A DNA stretch of 64,000 nucleotides from Clostridiales bacterium DTU089 (GTDB taxonomy: Bacteria > Bacillota > Clostridia > Oscillospirales > Acutalibacteraceae): assembly GCA_001513045.1 (NCBI GenBank), contig LFSB01000014.1:7236-71235 (forward strand), in the 5' to 3' direction. Position 1 is the stretch's first letter. Each line of letters begins with the position of its first letter. Under the pieces are notes generated by a model, which saw only the letters and a program-made list of their open reading frames with translations, was not told where the DNA came from and did not search any database. Below are positions 36,694 through 46,099 of this stretch, one piece after another. The translations under genes were made by a program, and so were the position numbers.

Positions 36694-38721
36694 TCAGGCG
36701 CTTACGATTTCAGAATAAGAGGCGTTGCCGGAAATATACATTTCCATTATGGCTACATCTATTCCGTCGACGACTCCGTCGTGGTTAAGGTCTCCTGCAA
36801 GTGAGTTCGGCTCGTCAAGCTCAATATTATCAACAGAATTTTCAAGAGCCTTTTCAAGGTCGCTTGCTATTATGTCGCCGTCTCCGTCAACATCGCCCTT
36901 TACGATTATTGTGTTTACCTTCTCGGTTCCGTCTTCGGGATTTATGATAACAACCTGCATGCCTGTGCCTATTTTTGAGGTGTTGTCGGTTATTTCCGTT
37001 CCCTCGGAGTCTCTGATTATGACGGTTTCCTCTCCCTCAAGGATTTGTGCGTTAATAATTTCGTTCTTTACGGAATCAACAGTATCGGTTATCAGAAGCT
37101 CCTGAACAGGTGCGGGCGCACTCGGCTCAACCTCATCCTTGATAACAAACTCACGATATTTTTCGTAGGATTTTGTTACAGGTGTGCCGATATCAATGCG
37201 TCTTGCATTTTCCTCAACGGGCTCGGTAATAAACAGGCGAAGGGAAATGCTTGCATCGCTTACGAGTGATTTTTCAATAGGAATGAATACGCAGTAGAAG
37301 TTTACCACATCCTCAGTGAGAACCTCAACCGAGGTAAATGCCGGGTCGTTTACAACTACATATTTTTCATTCTGGCGCAAAGCCTTGGTTCCTGCCTCAA
37401 CCCAACCGTAGCTGCCGTAGTTGCCCAGGAATATGCCCTTTATGCTTCCGCCGGTTGCGGTAATTTCAAAATCAGCTATCCAGTCATCATAGCCCGCTCC
37501 TGCGTTATCAATGCTGAATACAGCTCCGATGGCTTTGCTCAGGTCATATTTGGTTGAATCTATGGCGCTGAATACGGGCGTGGAAGCGAAGTCCGCTCCC
37601 TGAACGCTGGTGATGGTTGCGGTGGGAATGACGCTCGTAAATGTCAGCGCTATGTTGTCAGAGGTTGAGGTGAGGGTGGGGGCGAGGTAAACCGGAGTCT
37701 CGCCGTCTTCGGGTGATTTAAACAGCTTGAGATTAAGATTGACTCCGAGGTCGCCTGAGAAGGAATCGCCTTTGGCTGTAAAGATGCAGTAGAAGGTTTC
37801 GACCGAGTTGGCGACATAGTTGAAATCTATTGCCATGTCCGCGGAGTTCATTATCATGTGATTTCCCTCGGCGGCATCATACCAGCCTGCCGTACCCTCA
37901 AGCCAGCCATAGCGGCCGTAGTTGCCGAAAAGACGTATTTTTGCAGCCTTGTCAAGGTTGAGAACGAAATCCGCTACATATTCCCCGTAACCCTTGCCGG
38001 GGTCGGAGACATTGAAAATCGCTCCTACCGTGAAATCGGAATCGCATTCAACCGCAAAGTCCTTAAAAACATCGGTAACTGCGAAATCCGAGGCGTTAAT
38101 GAGCTGAACATCTACCTCGGGAAGTGTTTTGGTGAAGCACTTTTCCACGTTATCTGAATCAATGGTTTTTTGCGCATCGATGTAGACGGGGGCGGCTGAG
38201 TCAACAGGCTCCTCGTACAGCTTGAGCGCAAGGCTTACGTTAAGCGACTCATCAAAGGTGTAGGGGTCTGCGGAGAATGCGCAGTAGAAGGTACCTACCT
38301 CGTCTGCGACTTCCGCAACAGTCATAGGATAACCCATTTCGCTCATTACCGCATAGGTTCCGGCGTCAATTGCGGTGTAGGCGGTACTGCCCTGCCATGC
38401 GAAAGTGCCGAATCTGCCGGAATATTTTCCGAGCAGCTTTGCCTCTGTTGCGGCATCGAGAGTGAGCAGACAATCCACGAAGTAATTGTCATATCCGGAG
38501 CCTGTGTTCTCGAGCGTGAGAACCGCTCCTATGAGGTAATCGGTGTCATAGTTGCCGATGGGGAAATCCGTAAAGCCTTCAGTCGTGGCGAAATCCTTGC
38601 CCTCGACGAATTTCACGGATGCTGTGGGGAGAACCGCCTCTGATGACGGTGCGGCAAATGCACCTGCTACGAGCGCAAATGCGAGACATACTGCAAGCAG
38701 CAGGGAAAGTGAACGTTTCAT
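36694..38721 (-). CDS. Exported dockerin protein with three internal repeats
   Basis: A 675-residue secreted protein. Signal peptide (about 1-23, ending AGAFA), then three diverged repeats of about 180 residues. Each repeat starts xxDFAxTxxF, contains IGA(V/I)(L/F)xxxNxGxGYxxx(F/I)xxD and FGxYG/FLGNYG, and ends with xFYC(A/I/V)F...LxLKL. A linker and a dockerin I follow (about 605-665; DVDGDGDIIASD and DLNHDGVVDGID). No known catalytic domain is seen. The repeat may be a beta-sandwich module of undescribed kind, perhaps cohesin-like or carbohydrate-binding. GGAGG precedes the ATG. Confidence 0.83.
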   Translation of the reverse strand: MKRSLSLLLAVCLAFALVAGAFAAPSSEAVLPTASVKFVEGKDFATTEGFTDFPIGNYDTDYLIGAVLTLENTGSGYDNYFVDCLLTLDAATEAKLLGKYSGRFGTFAWQGSTAYTAIDAGTYAVMSEMGYPMTVAEVADEVGTFYCAFSADPYTFDESLNVSLALKLYEEPVDSAAPVYIDAQKTIDSDNVEKCFTKTLPEVDVQLINASDFAVTDVFKDFAVECDSDFTVGAIFNVSDPGKGYGEYVADFVLNLDKAAKIRLFGNYGRYGWLEGTAGWYDAAEGNHMIMNSADMAIDFNYVANSVETFYCIFTAKGDSFSGDLGVNLNLKLFKSPEDGETPVYLAPTLTSTSDNIALTFTSVIPTATITSVQGADFASTPVFSAIDSTKYDLSKAIGAVFSIDNAGAGYDDWIADFEITATGGSIKGIFLGNYGSYGWVEAGTKALRQNEKYVVVNDPAFTSVEVLTEDVVNFYCVFIPIEKSLVSDASISLRLFITEPVEENARRIDIGTPVTKSYEKYREFVIKDEVEPSAPAPVQELLITDTVDSVKNEIINAQILEGEETVIIRDSEGTEITDNTSKIGTGMQVVIINPEDGTEKVNTIIVKGDVDGDGDIIASDLEKALENSVDNIELDEPNSLAGDLNHDGVVDGIDVAIMEMYISGNASYSEIVSA

Positions 38722-38972
38722 ATAGTTTCCTCCGGTAATTTTTAAGGCTTTTATGTGGTGGTTTATGACGTATGATTATGGTATATATTTATTTTCTATA
38801 AATATCTGTTACAAGTATAACACCGTCCGGAAAAAACCGAACATACACTTTAGTTTATTTTGTAGAAAAAAGGGGTATTTCGGCGATAATTTACAAATTG
38901 ACAACAAGAACGCAATTCCCAGTTCACAAATTGTTCATATTTGTTCAAACTATAAAAAATTCCTCTTGATTA
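38722..38972. other. AT-rich divergent intergenic region
   Basis: The 330-base gap between a minus-strand dockerin gene and the plus-strand isomerase is very AT-rich. A possible minus promoter (TTGTAA, 17 bases, TAAATA within about 38780-38825) and the plus promoter given separately are all that is seen; no gene. Confidence 0.4.
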
Positions 38973-39001
38973 TTGACAGAAAAATGTGTAAATGTTATAC
39001 T
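38973..39001 (+). promoter_or_regulatory. Promoter of the isomerase/propeller operon
   Basis: Perfect TTGACA (38973-38978), 17 bases, TATACT (38996-39001). Transcription would start near 39008, directly before a small hairpin GCAGG-TTGGTG-CCTGC with TTTTT (39011-39031), which may act as an early attenuator or protect the 5' end. Confidence 0.8.
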
Positions 39002-39051
39002 TTTGATAATGCAGGTTGGTGCCTGCTTTTTGTACAAAGGGCTTGAAAACC

Positions 39052-39858
39052 GTGAAAATATCATTTTCCACACTCGGATGTCCGCGCTGGACCTGGACTG
39101 AGGTTTTTTCAACAGCGAAGGACCTCGGTTTTGACGGAGTGGAAATAAGAGGGCTCGGAGACGAGCTTTTTGCACCCGCCATAAAGGAGTTCAGGGACGA
39201 TGCCATATCGCACACGAAAGCAAAGCTTGAGAGACTTTCTCTTGAAATTCCCGTTCTTTCATCCGGAGCGGTTCTCGCTGTTGATGAAAAGGCCGATGAG
39301 TCGTGTGATGAGGCGAGAGCGTATATAGATTTGGCTCAGAAGCTGGGTACGCCGTATGTGCGTGTTATGGGAACAGGCGAGCCGGATATTACCGCCGGAA
39401 ATTTCCGCGGCGCAGCTTCGCGTTATCACGATTTGTGCGAATATGCCGCTCCCAAGGGCGTGACACCGCTTATCGAAACCAACGGAGCGCTTTCATCCTC
39501 GGATGCTATGGTGGCTTTTCTGAAGGCGGCAAACACCGAAAACAGCGGAGTGCTGTGGGATGTTCACCATACAGTGCGTATAGGTGAGGAATGTGTGGCT
39601 GAAACCTGTGAAATTCTCGGAAGCAGAATAAAGCACATTCATGTAAAGGATTCGGAGATGGTCAACGGAAAGCCGGAGTACCGCATGATGGGCTACGGCG
39701 ATATTCCCGTGTTCGATGCGGTAAGAGAGCTGAAAAATATCGGCTATGACGGCTTTGCCTCTCTTGAATGGGTAAAAAGGTGGAATCCGGATTTGCAGGA
39801 GCCGGGCATAGTGTTTGCTCATTATGTATCGTATATGAAAATGCTGTCGGAGCTTTAA
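39052..39858 (+). CDS. Sugar phosphate isomerase/epimerase (TIM barrel)
   Basis: A 268-residue xylose-isomerase-like TIM barrel. Metal ligands fit: Glu in GVEIRGLGD, Glu in LIETNGAL, Asp/His in LWDVHHTV, His in KHIHVKD and Glu in ASLEWVK. It is only distantly like the isomerase at 25987. Start GTG 39052 follows AAAGGG by nine bases; upstream in-frame codons at 39016-39049 cover the leader hairpin. Substrate unknown; possibly an inosose or ketose. Paired with the exported protein 32 bases downstream. Confidence 0.85.
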   Translation: MKISFSTLGCPRWTWTEVFSTAKDLGFDGVEIRGLGDELFAPAIKEFRDDAISHTKAKLERLSLEIPVLSSGAVLAVDEKADESCDEARAYIDLAQKLGTPYVRVMGTGEPDITAGNFRGAASRYHDLCEYAAPKGVTPLIETNGALSSSDAMVAFLKAANTENSGVLWDVHHTVRIGEECVAETCEILGSRIKHIHVKDSEMVNGKPEYRMMGYGDIPVFDAVRELKNIGYDGFASLEWVKRWNPDLQEPGIVFAHYVSYMKMLSEL

Positions 39859-39890
39859 AAAATCCGGTCTTAAAATAAGGAGGGGTACTT

Positions 39891-40748
39891 ATGGATATTG
39901 AGTTAGTAGGTCTTGCCAAGAAAATCGGGGCGCTTATTGCGTTGCTGTGCACAATCATAATCAACGTCGGAGGCGGGGCGCCTAAGCCCGAATATTACGC
40001 GCCTGTAAGCGAGCAGACTTTTTATCTTACTGAAGCGCTTCTCAGGGGGCAGGGTGTTACCAATGACGGCGAACATTATATTTTCAGCTCAAACTACGGG
40101 CTGACCAAAACTCTGCTTGACGGTATTACGGTTGTGAAATCCGATGTTGTCTCGATTCCGGATGAGCTGCTTGACCTCGGCTGCAAGCATATCGGCGGAA
40201 TCTCGTGCGCGGACGGTGTTATATACGCTCCGATTGAGGACAGCAAGGTTTTTGAAAATCTGTATATAGCGAAGTATGACAGCGATACTCTCGAATGCCT
40301 CGGCTATAAGGCGCTTCCTTTGGATAAGCATGCCGAGGGTGTTCCGTGGTGCGTTGCGGATGCGGAAAACGGTGTTGTATATTCTGCACGTTGCGATAAT
40401 ATCGAGGAGCTTAACGTTTACGATATTGATACTCTTGAGTTTATAAAAACAATTCCCGTAACGAAAACGATTGACAATATTCAGGGCGGAGAGATGTATG
40501 ACGGAATTCTTTATGTCTCGGTAAGCCGTGAGAAACAATCCGTATATGCGATTAACGTTGTTACCGGAGAGGTACAGACGGCATTTGACCGCAATCTGGT
40601 TGACGGCTGCGAGGGTGAGGGCATGACAATACTTCCCACTCCGGACGGAGCGCTTTTTCACGTGCTTGACATTGAGTCGGTCAGAATAGCCGTGAATATG
40701 AAAAATTATGACTTTGACCCGGCATCAATCGAGTGGGAGCTGAGCTGA
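39891..40748 (+). CDS. Exported protein with beta-propeller-like repeats
   Basis: A 285-residue protein. An N-terminal hydrophobic helix (about 10-27) with a charged start suggests a signal anchor. The rest is beta-rich with blade-like repeats (DGVIYAPIED, NGVVYSARCD, DGILYVSVS, GALFHVLD), as in SMP-30/quinoprotein-type propellers. No catalytic motif. GGAGGGG lies before ATG 39891. Co-transcribed with the isomerase; it may bind the sugar handled by it, but this is a guess. Confidence 0.7.
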   Translation: MDIELVGLAKKIGALIALLCTIIINVGGGAPKPEYYAPVSEQTFYLTEALLRGQGVTNDGEHYIFSSNYGLTKTLLDGITVVKSDVVSIPDELLDLGCKHIGGISCADGVIYAPIEDSKVFENLYIAKYDSDTLECLGYKALPLDKHAEGVPWCVADAENGVVYSARCDNIEELNVYDIDTLEFIKTIPVTKTIDNIQGGEMYDGILYVSVSREKQSVYAINVVTGEVQTAFDRNLVDGCEGEGMTILPTPDGALFHVLDIESVRIAVNMKNYDFDPASIEWELS

Positions 40749-40764
40749 AGGCCGGAAAAATATT

Positions 40765-40811
40765 AAAATCACCGCAATGGCTTGATTTCAAAGCCTCTGC
40801 GGTGATTTTTT
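40765..40811. terminator. Bidirectional terminator
   Basis: Long interrupted stem: AAAATCACCGCA with TGCGGTGATTTT, and inner CTT/AAG, between convergent genes ending at 40748 (plus) and 40832 (minus). T's follow on both strands. Confidence 0.85.
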
Positions 40812-40831
40812 ATGCTTGTTTTACTTGGGCG

Positions 40832-42088
40832 TTACTTTTTAAGAGTAAGCTCTATGACGGGAACTATCTGGTCGGGCTTGACATACGGAAGCTCAAGCAC
40901 GATTTTGCCGTCCTTTTCGCTGAAAAGAATCTCCGAATTGTCGTGCAGGAATTGTGCGTAATCCACCTTGCCGGCAAGCGAGTCAAGAGCGAGGAGGCGG
41001 TAGGGGTAGGCATACACATGGACGTAAAGCTTGTCGCCGTTTTGCGTGTAGCGCACATCCGTAGGAGCCTTGAATTCGGACTGAGTGCAGCCGTATATGC
41101 TGCGGGAGTTGTATTTCATCCACTCGCCGATGGCTGCCAGTGCGGAGCTTGCGCGGGAGTCAAAGCAGCCGCGCGCTGTGGGTCCGACATTCAAAAGCAG
41201 GTTTCCGCCGCATGATACTGTGTTGACGAGCATACGTATGAGCATTTCGGGGGTTTTCCAGGTCGATTCGTCGCGGTGGTAGCCCCAGGAACCGGAGAAG
41301 GTCTGGCATGCTTCCCACACAACAAGGTTGCCCTCGCTGTCGCGAACCCATTCGGTGGGCTGAACCTGCTCGGGCGTCCACAAATCCTGCTCAAGCTCGG
41401 TACGGTTGTCAATGATAATTCCGGGCATGAGGGTTCTGGCTGTCTTTATAAGCTCCTCTGCCTCCCAGTCGTCCTTACCCTTGCCCTTCATGCCGCGGTG
41501 TTCGGCGTTCGGATAGGAAAAGTCGAACCAGAGAATATCTATTTTTCCGTAGTTTGTAAGCAACTCGGTAACCTGGTCGCGCATGTATTTTGCATACTTT
41601 CTTACATCGCGGTTCTTGTTAAGCTCCTCGATATTGTCGTCGTCGCGGCGCGGGTGCAGCGGGTCAATCGGAAAATCCGGATGGTGCCAGTCTATGAGCG
41701 AATAATAGAAGCCTATTTTCAAGCCCTCAGCGCGGAACGCGTCCACATATTCACGCACGAGGTCGCGTCCGGCAAGAGTATTTGTCGCTTTGTAATCCGT
41801 GTATTGTGAATCGAACAGGCAAAAGCCCTCGTGATGCTTGGTTGTGAGTACGGCATATTTCATGCCTGCAGCCTTTGCCGCGCGCGCCCATTCCTTGGGG
41901 TCGTAAAGGTCTGGATTGAAGTGCTCGAAATATTTCTGATACTTTTCCTCACTGGTTTTTTCAAAATTTTTTACCCATTCGTGGCGGGCGGGCAGGGCGT
42001 AAAGTCCCCAATGGATGAACATTCCGAAGCGATCCTGTGTAAACCATGCGGTGTCTCCCGGAGTTTTGCGTACATTAAATTCTGTCAT
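40832..42088 (-). CDS. Alpha-L-fucosidase, GH29
   Basis: A 418-residue GH29 enzyme that removes terminal alpha-L-fucose from host or plant glycans. Family marks: FGMFIHWGLYALPARHEWV at the start, AAGMKYAVLTTKHHEGFCLFDS, the nucleophile Asp in KIDILWFDFSYP, and GNLLLNVGP. No signal peptide, so it should act on imported oligosaccharides. Length is that of the short, single-domain type. AAAGGAGG precedes the ATG. Transcribed after the YunB gene (77-bp gap), probably on its own. Confidence 0.93.
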   Translation of the reverse strand: MTEFNVRKTPGDTAWFTQDRFGMFIHWGLYALPARHEWVKNFEKTSEEKYQKYFEHFNPDLYDPKEWARAAKAAGMKYAVLTTKHHEGFCLFDSQYTDYKATNTLAGRDLVREYVDAFRAEGLKIGFYYSLIDWHHPDFPIDPLHPRRDDDNIEELNKNRDVRKYAKYMRDQVTELLTNYGKIDILWFDFSYPNAEHRGMKGKGKDDWEAEELIKTARTLMPGIIIDNRTELEQDLWTPEQVQPTEWVRDSEGNLVVWEACQTFSGSWGYHRDESTWKTPEMLIRMLVNTVSCGGNLLLNVGPTARGCFDSRASSALAAIGEWMKYNSRSIYGCTQSEFKAPTDVRYTQNGDKLYVHVYAYPYRLLALDSLAGKVDYAQFLHDNSEILFSEKDGKIVLELPYVKPDQIVPVIELTLKK

Positions 42089-42165
42089 GATGTGCCTCCT
42101 TTGTATTTCATATTCCTGTTAATTCTATCAGCAGACGAGGATAAATTCAAGAGGGGGAAGCAATA

Positions 42166-42858
42166 TTATTTTGAAAGCTCCGCGAAAAGCTCGGGAACGA
42201 CCCCTACTATTATTGTTTCGGCGATGGTTACACTGGTTTTGACCTCAACGCCCAGGCGGTTCATCGGTATGTAAGCGTAGGTTTTGGCGGTAATATCGAG
42301 AATTACCCGGTGGTGCGTCTGGTTTATTCCCGCAGCTTCAAATTCGTTGCGGACATCGGTAAGTACAGCAGAGGAAACCGAAACGTAAAATTTCAATCTC
42401 GGACCTCTGCCGGTAAACACATCGCTGCCTATAAGTGTTCCTACGGGGATGCTTATTTGTTTTTTCTCAATATCCGATATACATTGAGCTGTAGTTGTGC
42501 TGATTTGCGCACGCAGCTCATTCATTTTTGAGGTGTTGGATTTGACGGCTGTTATGCGCATATCAGCATCCTTCTCAATCAGAACAAAGTCATCGTAGCC
42601 GAGTCCCGAATCCTCCATAACCTTCATTACCGCGTTGTTTATTGCCATGGTGGTGTGAGTTTCTATTTGGTATGATGCCATGCTTCTGATTATCGGACGG
42701 ATTTTTGCATCAAGACTCAGCGTTGCAATCGCTGCGCAAAGCAACACGCATAAAAGACGGAAAAGCATGGTGCGCGCAAAGCCGCGGCGGCGGTACCTTT
42801 TTATGTAAAAGCCGCCGAATCTTTTCCTTATACGCATTGAACCGAGAGAACGCCGCAT
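42166..42858 (-). CDS. yunB: Sporulation protein YunB
   Basis: A 230-residue membrane-anchored protein: Arg-rich start (first 27 residues), one membrane helix (about 30-50), then an external alpha/beta domain with the family stretches MASYQIETHTTMAINNAV, IPVGTLIGSDVFTGRGPR and AYIPMNRLGVEVKTSV. In Bacillus the gene is made in the mother cell and needed for normal spores. This suggests the organism forms spores. GGAGGTGAG lies six bases before ATG 42858. Confidence 0.9.
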   Translation of the reverse strand: MRRSLGSMRIRKRFGGFYIKRYRRRGFARTMLFRLLCVLLCAAIATLSLDAKIRPIIRSMASYQIETHTTMAINNAVMKVMEDSGLGYDDFVLIEKDADMRITAVKSNTSKMNELRAQISTTTAQCISDIEKKQISIPVGTLIGSDVFTGRGPRLKFYVSVSSAVLTDVRNEFEAAGINQTHHRVILDITAKTYAYIPMNRLGVEVKTSVTIAETIIVGVVPELFAELSK

Positions 42859-42956
42859 GGAAATCTCACCTCCGAATACATTATATGCCGTATTCGGGGG
42901 CGATGTGTTTTTTAATAAGGTTAAAATAATTGCAAATAATAACCGCGGTGATTATA

Positions 42957-43340
42957 ATGAAAAAAATATGTGAATACGGTCTGGTGTTCGGCATAGGTGC
43001 CGCCTTGTACTCGCTCATTGAGGTGGCGTTCCGCGGCTTTACGCACTGGACTATGAGTATTACCGGCGGAGCGGCGCTTGTATGTATACATTTTACAAAT
43101 CTTAAAATGAAGGCGCGCGGAATGTTCGGGCGCTGCCTTGCCTGCTGCGGAATAATTACGGCACTCGAATTTATTGTGGGATGTGTGGTCAATATCAAGC
43201 TCGGAATGAATGTGTGGAGCTACGCCGAAAGGAAATTCAATGTGCTCGGCCAGATATGTCCGCTGTTCTCGTTTTTCTGGCTGCTGCTGTCCGTTCCGGC
43301 ACTTATGATATGCACCTTTATACGCAAAAGGATGAAATGA
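42957..43340 (+). CDS. Putative ABC transporter permease, CmpB-like (PF06541 type)
   Basis: A 127-residue protein with four membrane helices and the motifs YSLIEVAFRGFTHWTMSITGG, GCVVNIKLGMNVWSYA and FNVLGQICPLFSFFWLLLS (quoted in part), all typical of PF06541, annotated as type IV ABC transporter family but of unproven function. A longer frame begins at TTG 42930; ATG 42957 is the natural start, though the ribosome site is weak. No ATPase gene is adjacent. Confidence 0.78.
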   Translation: MKKICEYGLVFGIGAALYSLIEVAFRGFTHWTMSITGGAALVCIHFTNLKMKARGMFGRCLACCGIITALEFIVGCVVNIKLGMNVWSYAERKFNVLGQICPLFSFFWLLLSVPALMICTFIRKRMK

Positions 43341-43450
43341 GGGCGCAAATGAAAAAATCCCGTCAGAAAAAGAAGTTTATTGTTGTAAACACTTGAAAAA
43401 CGGCAGGTAATATTATACAATTATACTATTGTATTTCTTGGAGGGAGAAC

Positions 43451-45958
43451 ATGTTAAAAAAATACATAGCTTTGCTGATGTGCGTGTGTACTCTTGCAAC
43501 CCTGCTGTGCTCGTGCGGCGGAATTACCGGCGGAGAAACTCAGGCTCCCGGTTCGGCGGTAAAAACGCCGAACAGCAATATAACAGTAAGAATAAACGAA
43601 TATGCGTCAAAGGGCAGCCTTACCTTTACCGATGCCGATTCCGAATATGTTCCGTGGGTTGAGCTGTTCAACTCCGGAGACAAGGATGTTTCGCTTTCCG
43701 GCATGGTGCTCACCGATAAGGAGCTTGTAAAGGACGGCTGGAGCTTCCCGGATGTCTCCATACCCGCCGGCGGATATCTTATCGTTATCCTTGCGGGCAA
43801 GGCTAAGGCTTATGCTCCGGGCGGAGAGCTTCATGCGGATTTCACACTCAACGGCAAGGAGCCGGCGCTTACGCTTTACAGCGGTAACGCAGTGGTCGAT
43901 TCGTGCGCGGTGCATGACCTTGTTTCAAATGTGACCTTCGGTCGTTCCGGTGAGAACGCGGATACCTGGCTTTTCTTTCCTAAGGCCACTCCGGGCGCGG
44001 CAAATACCGTCGCGGGCTTCCCGTCGATAGACAGTGCAAAATATCCGGCATCCAAGGATGTGGCAATAACCGAGGTTGTGGCGGTCAACGCCACACTCTC
44101 GGCTGCACCGGACGGAATGACCTATTCGCGCGGCGAGCTTTACGATTATTACGATTTATATGACTATGTCGAGCTCTGCAATACAAGCGGAGCCGATATT
44201 GTTTTATCGGACTATAAAATAAATGACAGCGAAAATCCTACCAAGGCGGTTGTTCTTCCGGAATACACTCTCAAGTCCGGGGAATACGCTGTGCTGTATT
44301 GCGACAATGAGACAAAATATGTCAAATCCACCGGCAAGCTGTATATTGATATGGGCGTTAACCGTTACGGTGAAACGCTGTATATACTTGATTCCTCGGA
44401 TATCGTTGTTGATACGGTGAAGACCGGTACGCTTTTTGACGGCACAAGCTCCGGCAGATGCTCGATGTATGATGACACGGTTTATTTTTTCGAGCAGACA
44501 ACCCCAGGCAAGGAAAATCCCGTAAGCGGACTCGGTGCCTCGTGCCCGGCTCCGGTGATAAATACCCCCGGCGGACGTGCCTCCTCGGGCACACAGGTGA
44601 GCATCACCGCGCCCTCGGGCTGCTCGGTTTATTATACACTTGACGGCTCTGCACCCGATAAAAGCTCAACGCTCTACACTGCACCCATAACCCTCAACGG
44701 CTCGCTCACGCTGCGCGCCGTATCGGTAAGAGCGGGATATCTGAATTCGGAGGATGTGTCCGCCTCGTATCTGGTTGACGAGGAGTTTTCGTTTCCGGTG
44801 GTGTTTCTGAGCACGGAGGATGAAAATCTTTTTTCTCCCAAGAGCGGAATTCTTGCCAACGGCGTTGAGTATAAGGATGTTTTCCCTTATACGGACGCGA
44901 ATTATTGGGAGGATTGGGAGCGCCCGATACATTTTGATTACATAGACAACTCCGGTCAGCAGGTGCTTTCCTTCAATGCCGGAATCAAGGTTTTCGGTCA
45001 GTTCAGCCGCGCAATGGATCAGAAGAGTCTCGCAATAGTGCTCAAGGATAAATACGGTCCTAAGGAAGTCTGCTATCCGTTCTTTGACGATTGCGATGTG
45101 AATGTGTTTTCCGCACTTATACTCAGAAACGGCGGTCAGGACGGCAAATATGCGCATCTGCGTGACGCTTTTATACGTCAGGTGGTAAACGGACAGATTG
45201 ACGTTGAGACAATGGCGTACCGTCCGGTTATAGTTTATATAAACGGACAGTATTTCGGAATATACGATTTGCGCGAAAAGGTTGATGAAAACTATCTTGC
45301 CAACCACAGGGGCATAGACCCCGAAAATATCGACCTGATAAAGGGCAGCAACATCGTGCTGGAGGGTTCAATGGACGAGTATCGCGAAATACGTGATTTT
45401 GTCTGCAACAATCCGATGGCGGTTGAGTCGAATTATCTGAAGGCTTGCGAAAAGATTGATATTGACTCGCTCATTAATTTCTGGATATGTGAGACCTTTT
45501 TCGGAAATACCGACCCGTGGAATGTGAAGTTTTATTGCGAAAAAACCGATAGCGGAAAGTGGCGTTGGATACTTTACGACCTTGACTGGGGTCTGTGGAA
45601 TTCCACCTATTACAGCTATAATATGTTCAGCAGCCTCATAGGTAAACACGGTGCGGGTGCGCTGATAAAGAGCTTGCTTGAAAATCCCGGCTTCAAACAG
45701 AAATTCCTTACAACGTACAACACCTACCTCGATACCGTTTTCACAACCGAGCGCATGCTCTCGATATTCGAGCCTATGGTAAAGCAGCTTGAACCGGAGA
45801 TGGAGCGGCATATACAGCGCTGGTCTGAGCAGGATGACCCGTATAAGCTTACCTGCACAACAAGCATGAAAAGCTGGTACAGCTATGTTTCGACCCTGCG
45901 AAAAATAATTAACGATGCCAACGCCGAAACCCGCAAGGATTTAGCCGAGTATTTTTAA
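43451..45958 (+). CDS. CotH-kinase lipoprotein with lamin-tail domains
   Basis: An 835-residue lipoprotein (lipobox LCSC, Cys22). Two lamin-tail domains (about 40-165 and 195-320), a chitobiase C-terminal-type beta domain (about 350-430; VYYTLDGSAPDKSS), then a CotH domain (about 455-830) with LRNGGQDGKYAHLRDAF, YINGQYFGIYDLREKVDENYL and the metal-binding DLDWGLW. CotH proteins are kinase-fold enzymes; the Bacillus one phosphorylates spore-coat proteins, but this exported, multi-domain form is typical of gut Firmicutes and its substrate is unknown. GGAGGG lies before ATG 43451. Confidence 0.9.
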   Translation: MLKKYIALLMCVCTLATLLCSCGGITGGETQAPGSAVKTPNSNITVRINEYASKGSLTFTDADSEYVPWVELFNSGDKDVSLSGMVLTDKELVKDGWSFPDVSIPAGGYLIVILAGKAKAYAPGGELHADFTLNGKEPALTLYSGNAVVDSCAVHDLVSNVTFGRSGENADTWLFFPKATPGAANTVAGFPSIDSAKYPASKDVAITEVVAVNATLSAAPDGMTYSRGELYDYYDLYDYVELCNTSGADIVLSDYKINDSENPTKAVVLPEYTLKSGEYAVLYCDNETKYVKSTGKLYIDMGVNRYGETLYILDSSDIVVDTVKTGTLFDGTSSGRCSMYDDTVYFFEQTTPGKENPVSGLGASCPAPVINTPGGRASSGTQVSITAPSGCSVYYTLDGSAPDKSSTLYTAPITLNGSLTLRAVSVRAGYLNSEDVSASYLVDEEFSFPVVFLSTEDENLFSPKSGILANGVEYKDVFPYTDANYWEDWERPIHFDYIDNSGQQVLSFNAGIKVFGQFSRAMDQKSLAIVLKDKYGPKEVCYPFFDDCDVNVFSALILRNGGQDGKYAHLRDAFIRQVVNGQIDVETMAYRPVIVYINGQYFGIYDLREKVDENYLANHRGIDPENIDLIKGSNIVLEGSMDEYREIRDFVCNNPMAVESNYLKACEKIDIDSLINFWICETFFGNTDPWNVKFYCEKTDSGKWRWILYDLDWGLWNSTYYSYNMFSSLIGKHGAGALIKSLLENPGFKQKFLTTYNTYLDTVFTTERMLSIFEPMVKQLEPEMERHIQRWSEQDDPYKLTCTTSMKSWYSYVSTLRKIINDANAETRKDLAEYF

Positions 45959-46016
45959 AAGAAACCGGGCTTCTCGATTCTGAACGGAACCGGTAAAAAC
46001 AAATAATAAAAAAACA

Positions 46017-46062
46017 CCCTCCTATGGTAGAGCTGAAGAAGCTACCATAGGAGGGATTTTTT
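46017..46062 (+). terminator. Terminator after the CotH gene
   Basis: A perfect 14-bp stem (46017-46030 with 46042-46055), an 11-base loop and TTTTTT. A's on the left side may allow action on the minus strand as well. Confidence 0.9.
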
Positions 46063-46065
46063 GTG

Positions 46066-46086
46066 GCTGTTAGCTGTTAGCTGTTG
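46066..46086. repeat. Short tandem repeat
   Basis: Three head-to-tail copies of the heptamer GCTGTT(A/G), directly after the terminator. Confidence 0.7.
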
Positions 46087-46099
46087 GCCTGTAGTTTGT

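Noticed and set aside
42166..45958. A sporulation gene cluster formed by YunB and CotH
   Set aside because: The two genes are divergent and separated by a permease-like gene, and the CotH protein is a multidomain lipoprotein unlike spore-coat CotH.
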